Positions 35,222-45,855 of a stretch of 64,000 nucleotides of DNA are shown in pieces. Origin of the DNA: Larimichthys crocea (lineage: Eukaryota; Chordata; Actinopteri; Sciaenidae); assembly GCF_000972845.2 (NCBI RefSeq), contig NC_040016.1, positions 24,608,304 to 24,672,303 of the forward strand, read 5' to 3'. Below the pieces are notes generated by a model. That model was not told where the DNA came from. It saw only the letters and a list, made by a program, of their open reading frames with translations, and did not search any database. How positions within the stretch are numbered: position 1 is the stretch's first letter; every line of letters begins with the position of its first letter. Made by a program: the position numbers and the translations under genes.

Positions 35222-36319
35222 ATGAACGTGTCATCAGCCAACGTGACGGTGGTTTTACAATATCGAGACTCCGTCACTAAAGCTGTGATCAAGAATGTGA
35301 TCGTTCTGGTTTTTGGGATCACCATCAACTTCATCGATGCGAGCCTCATTCACACATTCTGCAAACACCAGGTCGAGATTTCCTTTAACATGCACAACTT
35401 ATAAATTGAATAAAAACTGTACTAGTAGTACTGTCTTTGAAATGACTCTTTAGTTTAAAAAGACACTCTCTGATGACTATGATGTTCCAAGCTCTGATCT
35501 TACACTTCAAGGTTCTTCTTTTCTCTCATCCTGTGTTTTTGTCTTCCCACCCTCCAGATCTTCTACATGAATCCTCGGTATATCCTTTTTATTCACCTGG
35601 TGGTCAATGACATGATCCAAGTGACCGTGTCGGTCTCCCTTTTTCTCATCAGCTACACCATCTACAAACTAAATGTCTCAGTCTGTTGTGCCTTAGTCTT
35701 GCTTACTCTTTACGCAACTGAAAACACTCCTCTGAACCTGGCCTGCATGGCGGTGGAGTGCTACATCGCCGTCTGCATGCCCCTTCGCCATGTGCAAATC
35801 TGCACTATCCAAAGAACGTTAATACTGATAGGCTTAATCTGGACTGTAACCTCGTTTAATGTTCTTTCTGACCTCTTCATCACTTTGGCCACACAGCCTC
35901 TGGACTTCTTTCATTCTCGAGTGTTTTGCCTCAGGAAAACCGTCTTCCCAAGTCCCCTCATCATCAAGAAGAGGGACATCACATATTCAGTGTTTCTAGT
36001 TATAGTTTGGGGCACTATCTTATACACGTACTTCAGAATTCTCTTCGCTGCAAAAACAGCGAGCAAAGATGCTAAAAAAGCCAGAAACACCATCCTCCTC
36101 CACGTTTTCCAGCTGCTGCTCTGTATGGCTTCATATGCGACCCCCCAGTTGAAAGATGCTCTGCAGCAGTGGTTTCCTAAGAGTTTCACAGACTCCTTGT
36201 TCGTTTGCTACATCATTGTACAGATCCTGCCAAGATCTATCAGTCCCATCATCTATGGCTTACGAGACAACACTTTCAGAAAGTACTTAAAAAGGATCTG
36301 TTGTGTAAAGTCGGCATAA
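35222..36319 (+). CDS. odorant receptor 131-2-like, OR6 (type A), intact, mosaic
   Basis: Coding exons 35222-35371 and 35558-36319 give 303 residues. Up to the second extracellular loop the protein matches OR5 almost exactly (SYTIYKLNVSVCCALVLL, HVQICTIQRTLILIGLIWTV). From about residue 170 it matches OR2 instead (FLVIVWGTILYTYFRILF, YATPQLKDALQQWFP, tail KRICCVKSA) and so does the 3' flank after the stop. This points to gene conversion or unequal crossing-over with a breakpoint near 35880-36000. LLHVFQLLLCM replaces LLHGFQ. Frame and core motifs are intact. Confidence 0.93.
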
Positions 36320-36976
36320 ATTAAACAACCAGAATAGTTCAAACTTTTGATAAACACAGGGTTTCACAAACATCTTTATTGCCTTCACACTATTGATATG
36401 TACGTATTTTTGTAAATCCAAACTTATGAATGTTGATGTGAATAAGACATTACATGCAGAAGCTGTACAGTATGTCTATTATGTATGCAAGTTATTCAGT
36501 GTTTCAGAGATACTGCTGCACAGTGTGCAAGATATTTGTTCAAAATACACTGCTGCAAGATTGATCAATCAAGTTTTGAATAGATATACTTTATCAAGAA
36601 TAAATCACATTGTCAATCATTTCATGAGTAGAGGTAAAAAATATTTTATTCCAACTTTATGGGCAACGGTGTAGAACAACTCCAATTGGTCATCATTATT
36701 TTATTTTTCTAAATAACTTTCTGTTGTTGCTTGATGTGCATGGATGTAACTTATGAAATGCTGCATGCATGTGCTCATGTGACACAGAGAAATATTAAAG
36801 TTATCAAACCTGTCAGACAGACACAAAACTGCAGACATACACCTTACAAGGACCTGTCCAAAAAGGTCACCTGACAGGTCATGTGATGACAAAAGAAAAA
36901 GAAGAAACGCATAAAAAGATGAACCCTGTCGGTATAATCAATAGGCACAATCAACACTGTTAGAACAATCCATATA
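36320..36976. other. OR6 3' flank, nothing recognised
   Basis: AT-rich, no gene on either strand. Confidence 0.5.
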
Positions 36977-37340
36977 GAGGGGTCCCTCGTTTATCGCGGG
37001 GATACGTTCAAAAGATAACCCACAATAAACAAAATCCGCGAAGTAAGTTTTACAATTATTATACACGTTTTAAGGCCGTAAAACCCCTAACCACACACTT
37101 TTATACACCCATTTACACGCATTTTGTACAGTACTCCCTGAGGTAATCAGGATGCAGAACACATGTGCGGTTCTCCCTTAGCCAATTTAGGACGCAGAAC
37201 ACAATGCACGTTCATACTGTGCAGTACGCTGTAAAAAGACACATTATTAATTCTTTAAGTGTAATTCAAAATTACACTAAAAAAATCAGCAAAACAGCGA
37301 GTCCGCGAAAAGTGAACCACGTAATAGCGAGGGACGACTG
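36977..37340. mobile_element. Tigger-like MITE
   Basis: The left end GGGGTCCCTCGTTTATCGCG and the right end GCGAGGGACGACTG are inverted; TA borders both ends. It has the same CGTAAAACCCCTAACCACAC interior as the 15073 copy. Confidence 0.8.
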
Positions 37341-37539
37341 TATTTGATATAAACCAGAACAGAAACATCAGTTCAAAAACAACAACAACACACAAAAAAA
37401 TGTTACAGAGCTCCATGGCACACCTATCTATCAGTACCTAGAGCAGTGTAGCTGGTGACTGAAACTAAGATTGCTTAAACATTGCACCGGACAACCCTAA
37501 TGTGCACAAGATAAACAACTTGCACCTTAAAGCCTATGC

Positions 37540-37730
37540 CAACTTTGGGCAGGGTACACCGTGACAAGACGTACCACCATTTACACTCACAGCTACAGAC
37601 AATTCAGAGGAACCTATGAAGTACATGTCTTTGGACTGTGGGAGGAAGCCAGAGTACCTGCAAACCTCACACAGAAAGTCCCCAGCCAAGGTTCGAACCT
37701 TGCTTCTTGCTGCGAGGTGCTGCCATAGGT
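37540..37730 (+). repeat. common fish dispersed repeat
   Basis: It contains GGGCAGGGTACACCGTGAC, TGTCTTTGGACTGTGGGAGG and GGTTCGAACCTTGC in the usual order of this fish repeat. Confidence 0.65.
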
Positions 37731-37969
37731 GGTTATTTTATGTGAAATCTGCCAGAGTTAGTTAGTTAAAGCACTGGGTGACAACCTAACAACCCAATTC
37801 ATGAAGCCAGCCCTATAGTTAAATGTGAAAGCAAACACACAAAAACAGACTCACATGTACACACACACAATCATCATATTTTCTTATGTATATATATTTT
37901 TTTTTAGGTAGAACCATATGTTCCTTCCCCATTTTATGTCACCATTTTTACGGCATGCCTGTGAATATA

Positions 37970-38063
37970 GTTCTGTGTTTCTGTTACTTGTTATGCTGCT
38001 GCAGTGAAAGAAGTTCCCTTCTGGAATCAATAAAGTACTATCTATCTATATCTATCTATCTGC
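37970..38063 (+). mobile_element. LINE 3' tail
   Basis: GAATCAATAAAGTACTATC followed by TATCTATC repeats is the characteristic 3' end of fish Rex1-like LINEs. Only the tail is present. Confidence 0.55.
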
Positions 38064-38165
38064 TTGGAATCATATGCACAAATACTCCTTCTCATGTATA
38101 CATGCAATATGTCAACATGCAAACACACACCCCTGAATCCTGAGACGCGTGTTCAACACAGCACA

Positions 38166-38218
38166 TATAAAGTCAGACGTTTCCTGGTTGGTGTCTTTGT
38201 CTAAATGCATCGACTAAG
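38166..38218 (+). promoter_or_regulatory. OR7 core promoter and noncoding first exon
   Basis: TATAAAG at 38166-38172, preceded by a short CA tract and CTGAATCCTGAGAC; then GTGTCTTTGTCTAAATGC; donor AAG|GTAAGC at 38218/38219. Confidence 0.65.
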
Positions 38219-39212
38219 GTAAGCACCACCTGCTGCACAGTCATACTGTCAATCTAAAATGTCATATGAGCCATTACAAACTGTGTTAATGAAATGTTTA
38301 GATCAGTCACAGCTGATACTGTATATCACTGGGTAGTCACCACTATTGATTCTGCACAAAATTCATTCGATTGTGTGTGCACAGAACTATTTGTGATGTT
38401 TCTTTTCAATGGATGTTAAATGTGGTTCATTTTTCCTGCTGTAGAACTTTTATGTTTTCAGTTCACATTTCTAAAAACACTGTTCTGACAGAAATGTCCA
38501 TTTTAAACCTACTGAGCATACAATTTAAAGATTCTTTGTTGGTAAACGTACTTTAACAAACTGAATTATTGACTTTTTTTTATGGCACCAAAATGTGAAA
38601 CAAACTAAATATGTTGGACTATTTTAAAAATTTATGATATGAAGTACACATTCACATTCATCATTATACAGCGATAAACAGTTTTATGTTAAAGACTATA
38701 AAATTATGACTTTAGAAATTATGCAATAACCATGCACGATTCATTTTGAAAAACTCGGACATTGTGTATTTATTATTGCTAACTTGGCCGTGCATTTCTT
38801 AGATGTCTAGTAGATTAGATTTATGAAGACACTGACATGCACACTTGGTATTGTACAGTACAGTTTTATTATTATTTATCTGTTGCATTCAGTTAAAATG
38901 TGAATTGGTAGTTATGGTGTCGACTTCAGCAGAAGTGTTTCTTGTGTTTTTTATGAATACAGATATGAAGATTGATAGAAATGTAGGATCAGTTTGTCTT
39001 GGATTTACTATCAAAGACTTTGCTGCACTTATTACATTCATTAATTCATTATTCATATATATATTATCATATATTCATTTATTATTTAAATTGTACGTTT
39101 TAAAGATTAGTGATAATTGGGCCTGTCTGTATTCAGCCCAGGTAGATTTGTTACTGTACACATTGTATTCACTAATATTTACATAATATTGTGTTTTCTT
39201 TTCTTAATTAAG
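38219..39212 (+). other. 5' UTR intron of OR7
   Basis: About 1 kb, very AT-rich. The ORF of about 110 codons inside it has only low-complexity hydrophobic content. Confidence 0.5.
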
Positions 39213-39223
39213 GCTTTCAAGAG

Positions 39224-40235
39224 ATGAACGTGTCATCTGTTAATGCGACAGGAATTGTTCGGTATGCAGACTCCTTCTCTAAAGCTGTGACCAAGAATGT
39301 TATTGTTGTGTTTATCGGGATCTCCATCAACTACATCAATGCGAGCCTCATTCACACCTTCAGCAAACACCAGGTCTGATACTCCTCTAATTTAAATTAA
39401 GATATTTGGTAGGAATCTTCTCTCTTTTGTTAAACCTTTCCTCTCCTTACATCTGTCCACCCTCCAGATATTATACACGAATCCTCGGTATATCCTTTTT
39501 GTTCATCTGATGCTCAACGACATGATCCAAGTGTCCCTGGCCGTCATCCTGTTTGTCATCAGCTACACCATCTACAGAATAAATGTCTCCGTCTGTTGTG
39601 TCTTCATCCTGCTCGCTCTTTTCACCACTGAAAACACTCCTCTGAACCTGGCCTGCATGGCGGTGGAGTGCTACATCGCCGTCTGCATGCCCCTTCGCCA
39701 TGTAGAGATCTGCACCATCAAGAGAACGTTAATGTTGATTGGTTTAATCTGGACAACAACCATGCTTTCTGTTATTTCTGACCTCTTCATCACTTTTGCC
39801 ACAGAGCCTCTGGACTTCTTTCATTCTCAAGTGTTCTGCCTCAGGGAAACTGCCTTCCCAAGTCCCCTCATCGTCGAGAAGAGGGTAATCACATATTCAG
39901 TGTTTCTAGTTATAGTTTGGTGCACTATCTTTTACACGTACTTCAGAATTCTCTTCACTGCAAAAACAGCGAGCAAAGATGCTAAAAAAGCCAGAAACAC
40001 CATCCTCCTCAATGGTTTCCAGCTGCTGCTCTGTATGGCAATATACGCAGCCCCCCAGTTATTAGATGCTCTGCAGAAGTGGTTCCCGAAGAATTTTACG
40101 GACTCTCTCTTTGCTTACTATATCGTTGTACAGGTCCTGCCACGATCTATTAGTCCCTTCATCTATGGAATACGAGACAACACTTTCAGGAGGTATTTAA
40201 AAAGATACCTTTTGTGTAAAGACTCCAAACCATAA
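39224..40235 (+). CDS. odorant receptor 131-2-like, OR7 (type A), intact
   Basis: Coding exons 39224-39373 (50 codons) and 39468-40235 give 305 residues. The intron is the shortest of the cluster (94 bp). Exon 1 is the most diverged of type A (SSVNATGIVRYADSFSKAV) but keeps Asn2 and Asn7 glycosylation sites. Exon 2 starts ILYTNPRYILF instead of IFYMNPRYILF. TM3 ends MAVECYIAVCMPLRH. The second intracellular region has EKRVITYS where others have KKRDITYS. TM7 is RSISPFIYGIRDN. AATAAA at 40411-40416 is a likely poly(A) signal. Probably functional. Confidence 0.93.
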
Positions 40236-40489
40236 GCAACCGTCTAAAACTTCAATGAGATGTTTGCAATGAGCGGCCTTGTTCGAGAGCATGTAGATGT
40301 TCATTTTAAAAAATGTAATTTCCCAACCCTGGTTCAAACACAGCTGTTACACATTTGAGTAATTCTGAACTTCTGACATTCTTTCAGTGTTGGCCATTTC
40401 AATGTACAAAAATAAAAAGTTTATATTCATGACTGAGGTTTTGCTGCTGTTTCCTCTCTGTCTTCTGTCCACTGCAGAAGTGGAATCAG

Positions 40490-40910
40490 GTGTATGGAGC
40501 CACCCATACATCAGTGGCTCTCAGGCATCCATATCATGGATATGGTCACAGAGACTGTGATCTATGCTTTTATTAACACAAGACTGGATTACTGCGACTC
40601 ACTTTATTTTGGCCTGGACCGCTCACTTCTACACCGCCTGCAGCTGGTACAGAACGCTGCTGCCCGTCTCCTTACCGGCATATCCCCTGTCCTGGCGTCA
40701 CTACACTGGTTACCGGTTGCTTTTAGAATAGATTTTAAAATTTTATTGTTTTTAAAGCTCGTAATGGCTCAGCCCCCCAGTTTTTTAACCAAGCTTCTCC
40801 ACATCCACACCCCCGCCAGAACAATATTATTTGTATATTATTTGTATCAACCTGTACAGCACTTTGGTCAACCTCGGTTGTTTTTAAATGTGCTTTATAA
40901 ATAAAGTTTG
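40490..40910 (+). mobile_element. L2/CR1-like LINE, C-terminal reverse-transcriptase fragment
   Basis: The plus strand reads YAFINTRLDYCDSLYFGL, HRLQLVQNAAARLLTG, SPVLASLHWLPVAFRIDFKI. This is the conserved end of fish L2-type reverse transcriptases. A tail with TGTACAGCACTTTGG and TTTATAAATAAAGTTTGAG follows. It is 5' truncated. Confidence 0.8.
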
Positions 40911-40912
40911 AG

Positions 40913-41617
40913 TTGAGAAAGCCAATAAGGGGATGGAGGTGGCCCCCTCATGTCTCACCACCTCTAGTCCGTCCTGCTGGATGTCCCTGTTTCCCTTGGT
41001 GGAATATACTCACTCTTTGCCCAATGCCTCTTCCAGTCTGTCCCATTTTCTTTGCACCCTTGGCTATCAACCTCCATTGTTTCCTCCACAGGCACAGGAA
41101 TTGGAAGTCCCCTCTGTTTAAGTCTATATATTTCGCTGCTTCAAGATTTGGAGCCAGATTTGCTCTGCTTTAGGCCTCCCCTAATGTAAAGAGAGACTAA
41201 ACAGAGCTGCATCCCTGCTCCTCGGTCCTTGGTCAAAAGAAGGGCTTATTTCCAAGAATCTTCCTCTTGAAGTGGACTCCGAAAAATTGCCTCTCCATTT
41301 TGTTGGTCTCTTTGAGATTGAATACAACATTGATGATGATTGTGTTCACCATAAGCTCCCCATGCACTCCTCCACCCAGGATGGTGGATCATGACCTTGT
41401 CTACACAGTCCAACGACTGTTGGATGTATGTCGTCGTGGCTGTGGTTTGCAGTACTTGGTGACTTGGGAAGGTTACAGCTGTTGGGTTCCACACCTCCAC
41501 ATCATGGATCCATTTCTCGTTTGGGATTTCCATTGGCTACACCCAAATAGGTCCAGATGGGTGTCCATTGAAGGGGGGATACTGTCATGTCCCTTACTCT
41601 TACTTCTGTGTTCTTGA
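40913..41617 (+). mobile_element. Ty3/gypsy chromovirus-type retrotransposon, integrase fragment
   Basis: Pieces in the order of an integrase C-terminal half: LPLVEYTHSLPNASSSLSHF and TLGYQPPLFP (end of the integrase core), then, after frame breaks, [20 protein letters not shown] and [15 protein letters not shown] (chromodomain). No LTR, protease or reverse transcriptase is adjacent. It is a broken remnant. Confidence 0.8.
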
Positions 41618-41663
41618 TTGCTGTGTGGTTTGTGGATATCAGGCAGCAGGCTGTCATGTCCTC

Positions 41664-42385
41664 AATAGACATCCTGCAGCAGTGGTTCCCTAAAGGCCCA
41701 CTCACACCGGGGACGTAAGCGCCACGGAACGGCTGCACCGCGGTCACCGGAGCTGATCGCTGCCAGCCTAGTCAATGAGAGCGCGGAACGTCTCAGCAGC
41801 GTCCCAGAAGCGACTCTCTACGCCGCAGCGCTATCATTCCATAGCACTTCTATTTGTGACGCGAATCGCTGCTAAACCACGTAAATCTCAACAGAGCAAC
41901 GTAATACACTTCCGCCCCCTTTCAAAATAAAACACAACATGCAGTTCATGTAGCTTATCACAACTTCACATCAACGTTACGTCAAACAGTCAGACGATCA
42001 AAGGGTCTCAACATGGACGATGAGACTAATTGTTGAAGTGGAACAACACACAATCATTTATGAAACAACACATGCTTTTTTATAATTTCTTCCACGTCGG
42101 AGAAGCAAAGTCAGCTGTTTGTTGTTGTTTATCGTGGGGTGTCACGTGATCTCACGTGAATGCGGCTGGCTCACTACGCTGCCGTTACGCTGCCGGTGGG
42201 AGTTGAGGCCGGGCAAAGAGCGGAGCTAAACCGCGGCACTTACGTCCCCTGTGTGAGTCCCCAGTAAGAATTATACAGAAGCTCTCTTTGCTTACTATAT
42301 CGTTACAAATCCTACCACAGTCTCGTTAGTCGTTATCATCTATGGAATACGAGACAATAAAAGATATGTTCTGTAAAGACTTGAT
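41664..42385 (+). pseudogene. type-A odorant receptor remnant split by a transposon
   Basis: 41670-41693 resembles the OR sequence before TM7 (ATCCTGCAGCAGTGGTTCCC, protein LQQWFP). After a 571-bp insertion the match resumes at 42265 with the next codons (AGAATTATACAGA, then LFAYYIV) and runs through ATCTATGGAATACGAGACAA to about 42385. Only the last quarter of exon 2 is present. Confidence 0.85.
41694..42264 (+). mobile_element. Harbinger-like MITE carrying a MADF-type ORF start
   Basis: Inverted ends (left ACTCACACCGGGGACGTAAG, right complement ACTCACACAGGGGACGTAAG) are bordered by TAA direct repeats (41691-41693, 42265-42267), the target type of PIF/Harbinger. From ATG 42013 the reading MDDE, then with a 2-base slip LIVEVEQHTIIYETTHAF, resembles the start of a MADF (Myb/SANT-like) domain. 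Related copies are at 48475-48830 and about 59000-59300. Confidence 0.8.
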
Positions 42386-42800
42386 ACTTTAAAGGTGCAG
42401 CGTGGCCCTTTATTTTAAGAATGAGGCAAACATGGTATACAATATTCTTAACTATGTTTTCATGCATGTGTAATCCCCTAAAAATAAGAATCTTTATTGT
42501 TGTCACCTAAAAAGTCTCGTTTTATGTAGATAATCCTCTTTCATGGAGGCCGCAATGTTGAAACACTGTTTCTACAGTAGCCCAGAACAGACCAACTAAA
42601 TACTGACTGTGGCTGTGACTGTTATGTTATGATATGGAGCTACAGTATATAAATAAAATTGAATTGAATTGTTTCTCCTTTACACTAGGAAGGTGAGGGT
42701 GATGTGAGGAGATTGCAATGCGGTAATTACACCACTAGATGCTACTAAATTCTACTGGACTGGACTTATCTAATTCTATACTGTGTGTGTGTTCCTATCA
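42386..42800. other. intergenic DNA before OR8
   Basis: No gene. It is followed by a (CA)n tract at 42804-42839 that ends 11 bp before the OR8 TATA box. Confidence 0.5.
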
Positions 42801-42801
42801 G

Positions 42802-42841
<40 letters not shown>

Positions 42842-42850
42842 TAATTTCTC

Positions 42851-42914
42851 TATATAAACTCAAACTCAGTCACATGAGGCAGATTCATCTTCAGATCACA
42901 ATCCACTGTCTGAG
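42851..42914 (+). promoter_or_regulatory. OR8 core promoter and noncoding first exon
   Basis: TATATAAA at 42851-42858, then ACATGAGGCAGATTCATCTTC and AATCCACTGTCTGAG with donor GAG|GTCAGT at 42914/42915. OR9 and OR10 have the same block. Confidence 0.7.
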
Positions 42915-43021
42915 GTCAGTACTGTATTATTATGTCATAAAAAATGTAAAACAGACTTAGCAAATGTTTCTTTATTATAAAATGTCTTTTGTGTTTTTAA
43001 AGCAGTTCATCGGCTGCTGAC

Positions 43022-44900
43022 ATGAATTTCACACCTGTGGAAAGCAATGTGTCAGGAGCTGTGCCCTCCAAGGTCACGTTGTTTACAGGTATTGACAAGG
43101 TTATGATCATTGTTTGTCTGGGCATCACCATCAACTACATCAATGCTACCATGGTCCACACATTCAGCAAACACCACGTGTGTATTTTATTAAATCCACT
43201 TGTTTTATAGCTATTCTTCAGTATAACTAACCATTGTTTGTGCAGTTAGAATAGTGTTTTCTAGATCCTGTACCATTCTTTGTTAGTACTACTTGGAGTA
43301 GTTCACACAGACAACTCTGAGAAAGGTAAAACATGTAACTGTGAAGCAGCACTTACAGAGTGGAAACAATATAACGTGATCTTTATTTGTACGTGTACAT
43401 AGAGTCTGTACGATGAAGTAACATGCAATTAATATGGGACACTAAAAAGAAATGCCAAAAGCAACATATTCAAATGTATTTTGTATGATTAACAAACTGA
43501 AAAGCAGAGTTGTTGAATTTTCTGACATTTTATAAGACAAAGCTTTAGTTTACGATTGAAAAAGTTTACAATTGTATGCAAACACCACGTGTGTATTTTA
43601 TGAAATCCACTTGTTTTATAGCTATTGTTAGGATTAATGGTACAATAGCAGTACAATATACTGATGAGAACCTACAGGAGAAAAACCTGGGGTCAGTGAA
43701 ATGTGACCTTATGATTACTCACGTTTTTTTGTGCAATTTATATGCAGCATTACTGTATGATAATTAATCTTTAGATTATTTTATTGATTTATTGATTAAC
43801 TGTCTGGAATTGTCTATAATCAGTAAAAAGAAATGCCAAACACCATTTGCCAGAGTCAAAAGCAACATATTAATGTCTTGCTTTGTTTTACAATTGTAAT
43901 GATGAAAAAAGAAGAGAACCAGAACCAGTGAATGGATTATCAAAATATTTCCATTATATTCATTACAACTAATTAATTTTCTTAAATTGATTGAGCAGCA
44001 GAAAATATTTTATAATCCATTCACTTTTTCCATCATTTCAGTTTTAGTGCAGTCTATGATTTGCATTTTTCTGCAATCTCACTTTGATTTGTTATATTTC
44101 AGATCTTCAAGGCGAACCCTCGCTTTATCCTTTTTATCCACCTGGTGTTCAACGACATGATCCAGCTGACAGTCAGCATCTCCATCTCTGTCCTTGGTTA
44201 TGTCTTTGATACGATCCATGTCTACATCTGTTTTCTCTTCATGTTGCCGGCCATCCTCGCCACACAGAACACCCCTCTGAATCTGGCTTTCATGGCAGCA
44301 GAGTGTTACATTGCTGTCTGCAATCCCCTCCGCTACAACAACATATGCACAGTCAAAAGAACATATATTGTTATTGGCATAATCTGGGCATTAAGTTCAC
44401 TTTCTGTACTGCCAGATGTCTTCATTCTTTTGGCCACTGAACCTCTGGAGTTCTTCCATACCAGAGTTTTCTGCTTGAGGGATAGAGTGTTTAGGAGTGC
44501 CTACAGTGTAAAGAAGAGGAATGCATCCCACATATTGTTTCTGGTCGTGGTTTGGCTCACTCTGTTCTACACTTACGTCAGAATTTTGTTTGTGGCCAAA
44601 GCTGCTGATGCAGATGCTAAAAAGGCAAAAAACACGATCCTGCTTCATGGTTTTCAGGTGCTGATGTGTATGATGGTGTACGTGCAACCTTTGTTAATTC
44701 AAGTTCTTATATACGTGTTTCCGGGACAGTTCAGAACGACATACTTTGCTTTTTATGTTATAAACCAAATCCTCCCTCGCTTTGTTAGTCCTATTGTCTA
44801 CGGGCTACGAGATAAGACTTTCAGGAAGTACTTCAAAAAGTATCTGTGTACAGTAAACTGCCATCAAAAACAAAATCCTGAACCCGGTGACATAAAATAA
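43022..44900 (+). CDS. odorant receptor 131-2-like, OR8 (type B), intact
   Basis: Coding exons 43022-43177 (52 codons, donor CAC|GTGTGT) and 44103-44900 give 317 residues. Asn9 (NVS) is a glycosylation site; NFT at Asn2 is followed by Pro. Exon 2 starts IFKANPRFILF. It differs from sisters in normally constant places: AVCNPLRYNN (Asn for Ile after TM3), KKRNASH for KKRDASH, TYVRILF for TYFRILF, and KKAKNTILL for KKARNTILL. The tail extends to QKQNPEPGDIK. Frame is intact, but these substitutions near the G-protein-facing side may alter coupling or mark early decay (inference). Confidence 0.9.
43170..43627 (+). repeat. duplication of exon-1/intron boundary inside OR8 intron
   Basis: CAAACACCACGTGTGTATTT and the following ATCCACTTGTTTTATAGCT, which form the exon-1 donor at 43170-43212, occur again at 43578-43624 within the intron. 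The second copy lacks the rest of exon 1 but keeps the GT donor. OR9 has no second copy. Confidence 0.85.
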
Positions 44901-45210
44901 TATTTCGAGAACGCCATGATGTTGGAAAGTTACCTACAAATTTCATACAAACAGGAGCGGCGAGTCCGGCGACCTGGCTGTCTCCTCTTTGCCGAAACCG
45001 CAACATTGCAAACAAGAGCGGAACTTAAAGTGAAGAATCGATCTCACCAGGCTAGTATAGAATCGATCTCACCAGGCTAGTATCAATCCGATACCGACTT
45101 GGTATTGATACTATCAATATTTGGATCGACCTGCCCACCACTACTATTCGATATTAGTGACAATATTAATCTGGTCATAGGATCTGCAGTATAATACAGA
45201 ATACAGGATA
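44901..45210. other. OR8 3' flank with degraded repeat
   Basis: A 23-bp unit (AATCGATCTCACCAGGCTAG...) occurs twice at 45036-45058 and 45061-45083, followed by GATACCGACTTGGTATTGAT. It resembles hAT end sequence but no borders were found. Confidence 0.45.
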
Positions 45211-45294
45211 CAAATCGTGCCGCGATCTGTTAGTCCAATCATCTACGGAATACGAGACAATACTTTCAGTAAGTACTTGAAAAGGTATCTGTAA
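45211..45294 (+). pseudogene. type-A odorant receptor TM7 fragment
   Basis: Reads VPRSVSPIIYGIRDNTFSKY then LKRYL and a stop, the end of a type-A receptor closest to OR7. Nothing of TM1-TM6 is left beside it. Confidence 0.85.
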
Positions 45295-45684
45295 AGACTC
45301 CATACTGGAAGCGACCATTGAAAACTTTACTGAGAAAGTTTTTTTTTAATAAAAGGAGAATTAAAGGGAAATATTTCCACGACTATTGAGTACTGAGCAG
45401 CTGATGAAACTGAACTTTTATATTTTAATGTTATTTGTTTAATTGTGTAATTCCAAACTTATATATCGACATATCAGAGGCTGCACATCACGTCCAGATT
45501 CAAGTCAATTCAGGTTAGATTTTATGTTCATTCAGTGTTAGTCGTTTCAATGCTTTCTATCACTGATCAGTGATAATTCAAATTCATTGTTAGTTAGTTT
45601 CAAACTTATTGGTCTAATTCTATACTGTCAGTGTGTGTTCCTATCAGAAACACACACACCCACACACACACACTGTAACTTCTC

Positions 45685-45748
45685 TATATAAACTCAAACT
45701 CAGTCACATGAGGCAGATTCATCTTCAGATCACAATCCACTGTCTGAG
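45685..45748 (+). promoter_or_regulatory. OR9 core promoter and noncoding first exon
   Basis: TATATAAA at 45685-45692, 12 bp after a CA tract; donor GAG|GTCAGT at 45748/45749; flanks nearly identical to OR8. Confidence 0.7.
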
Positions 45749-45855
45749 GTCAGTACTGAATTATTATGTCATAAAAAATGTAAAACAGACTTTGCAAATG
45801 TTTCTTTATTATAAAATGTCTTTTGTGTTTTTAAACCAGTTCATCGGCTGCTGAC

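Larger units (their letters stand above)
30530..36320 (+). repeat. tandem segmental duplication carrying OR5 and OR6
   Basis: Two units, about 30530-33110 and 33113-36320, repeat in the same order: CTACTGCAGTAATGCATTATT motif, LTR-like element, promoter with first exon, coding exon 1, coding exon 2. The two ATGs lie 3245 bp apart. The second unit has extra DNA at about 33220-33570 and 34390-34980. Confidence 0.8.

Noticed and set aside
38845..39186. 113-codon hydrophobic ORF before OR7
   Set aside because: It lies in the AT-rich 5' UTR intron, is not conserved in the other OR genes, and has no recognisable motif.
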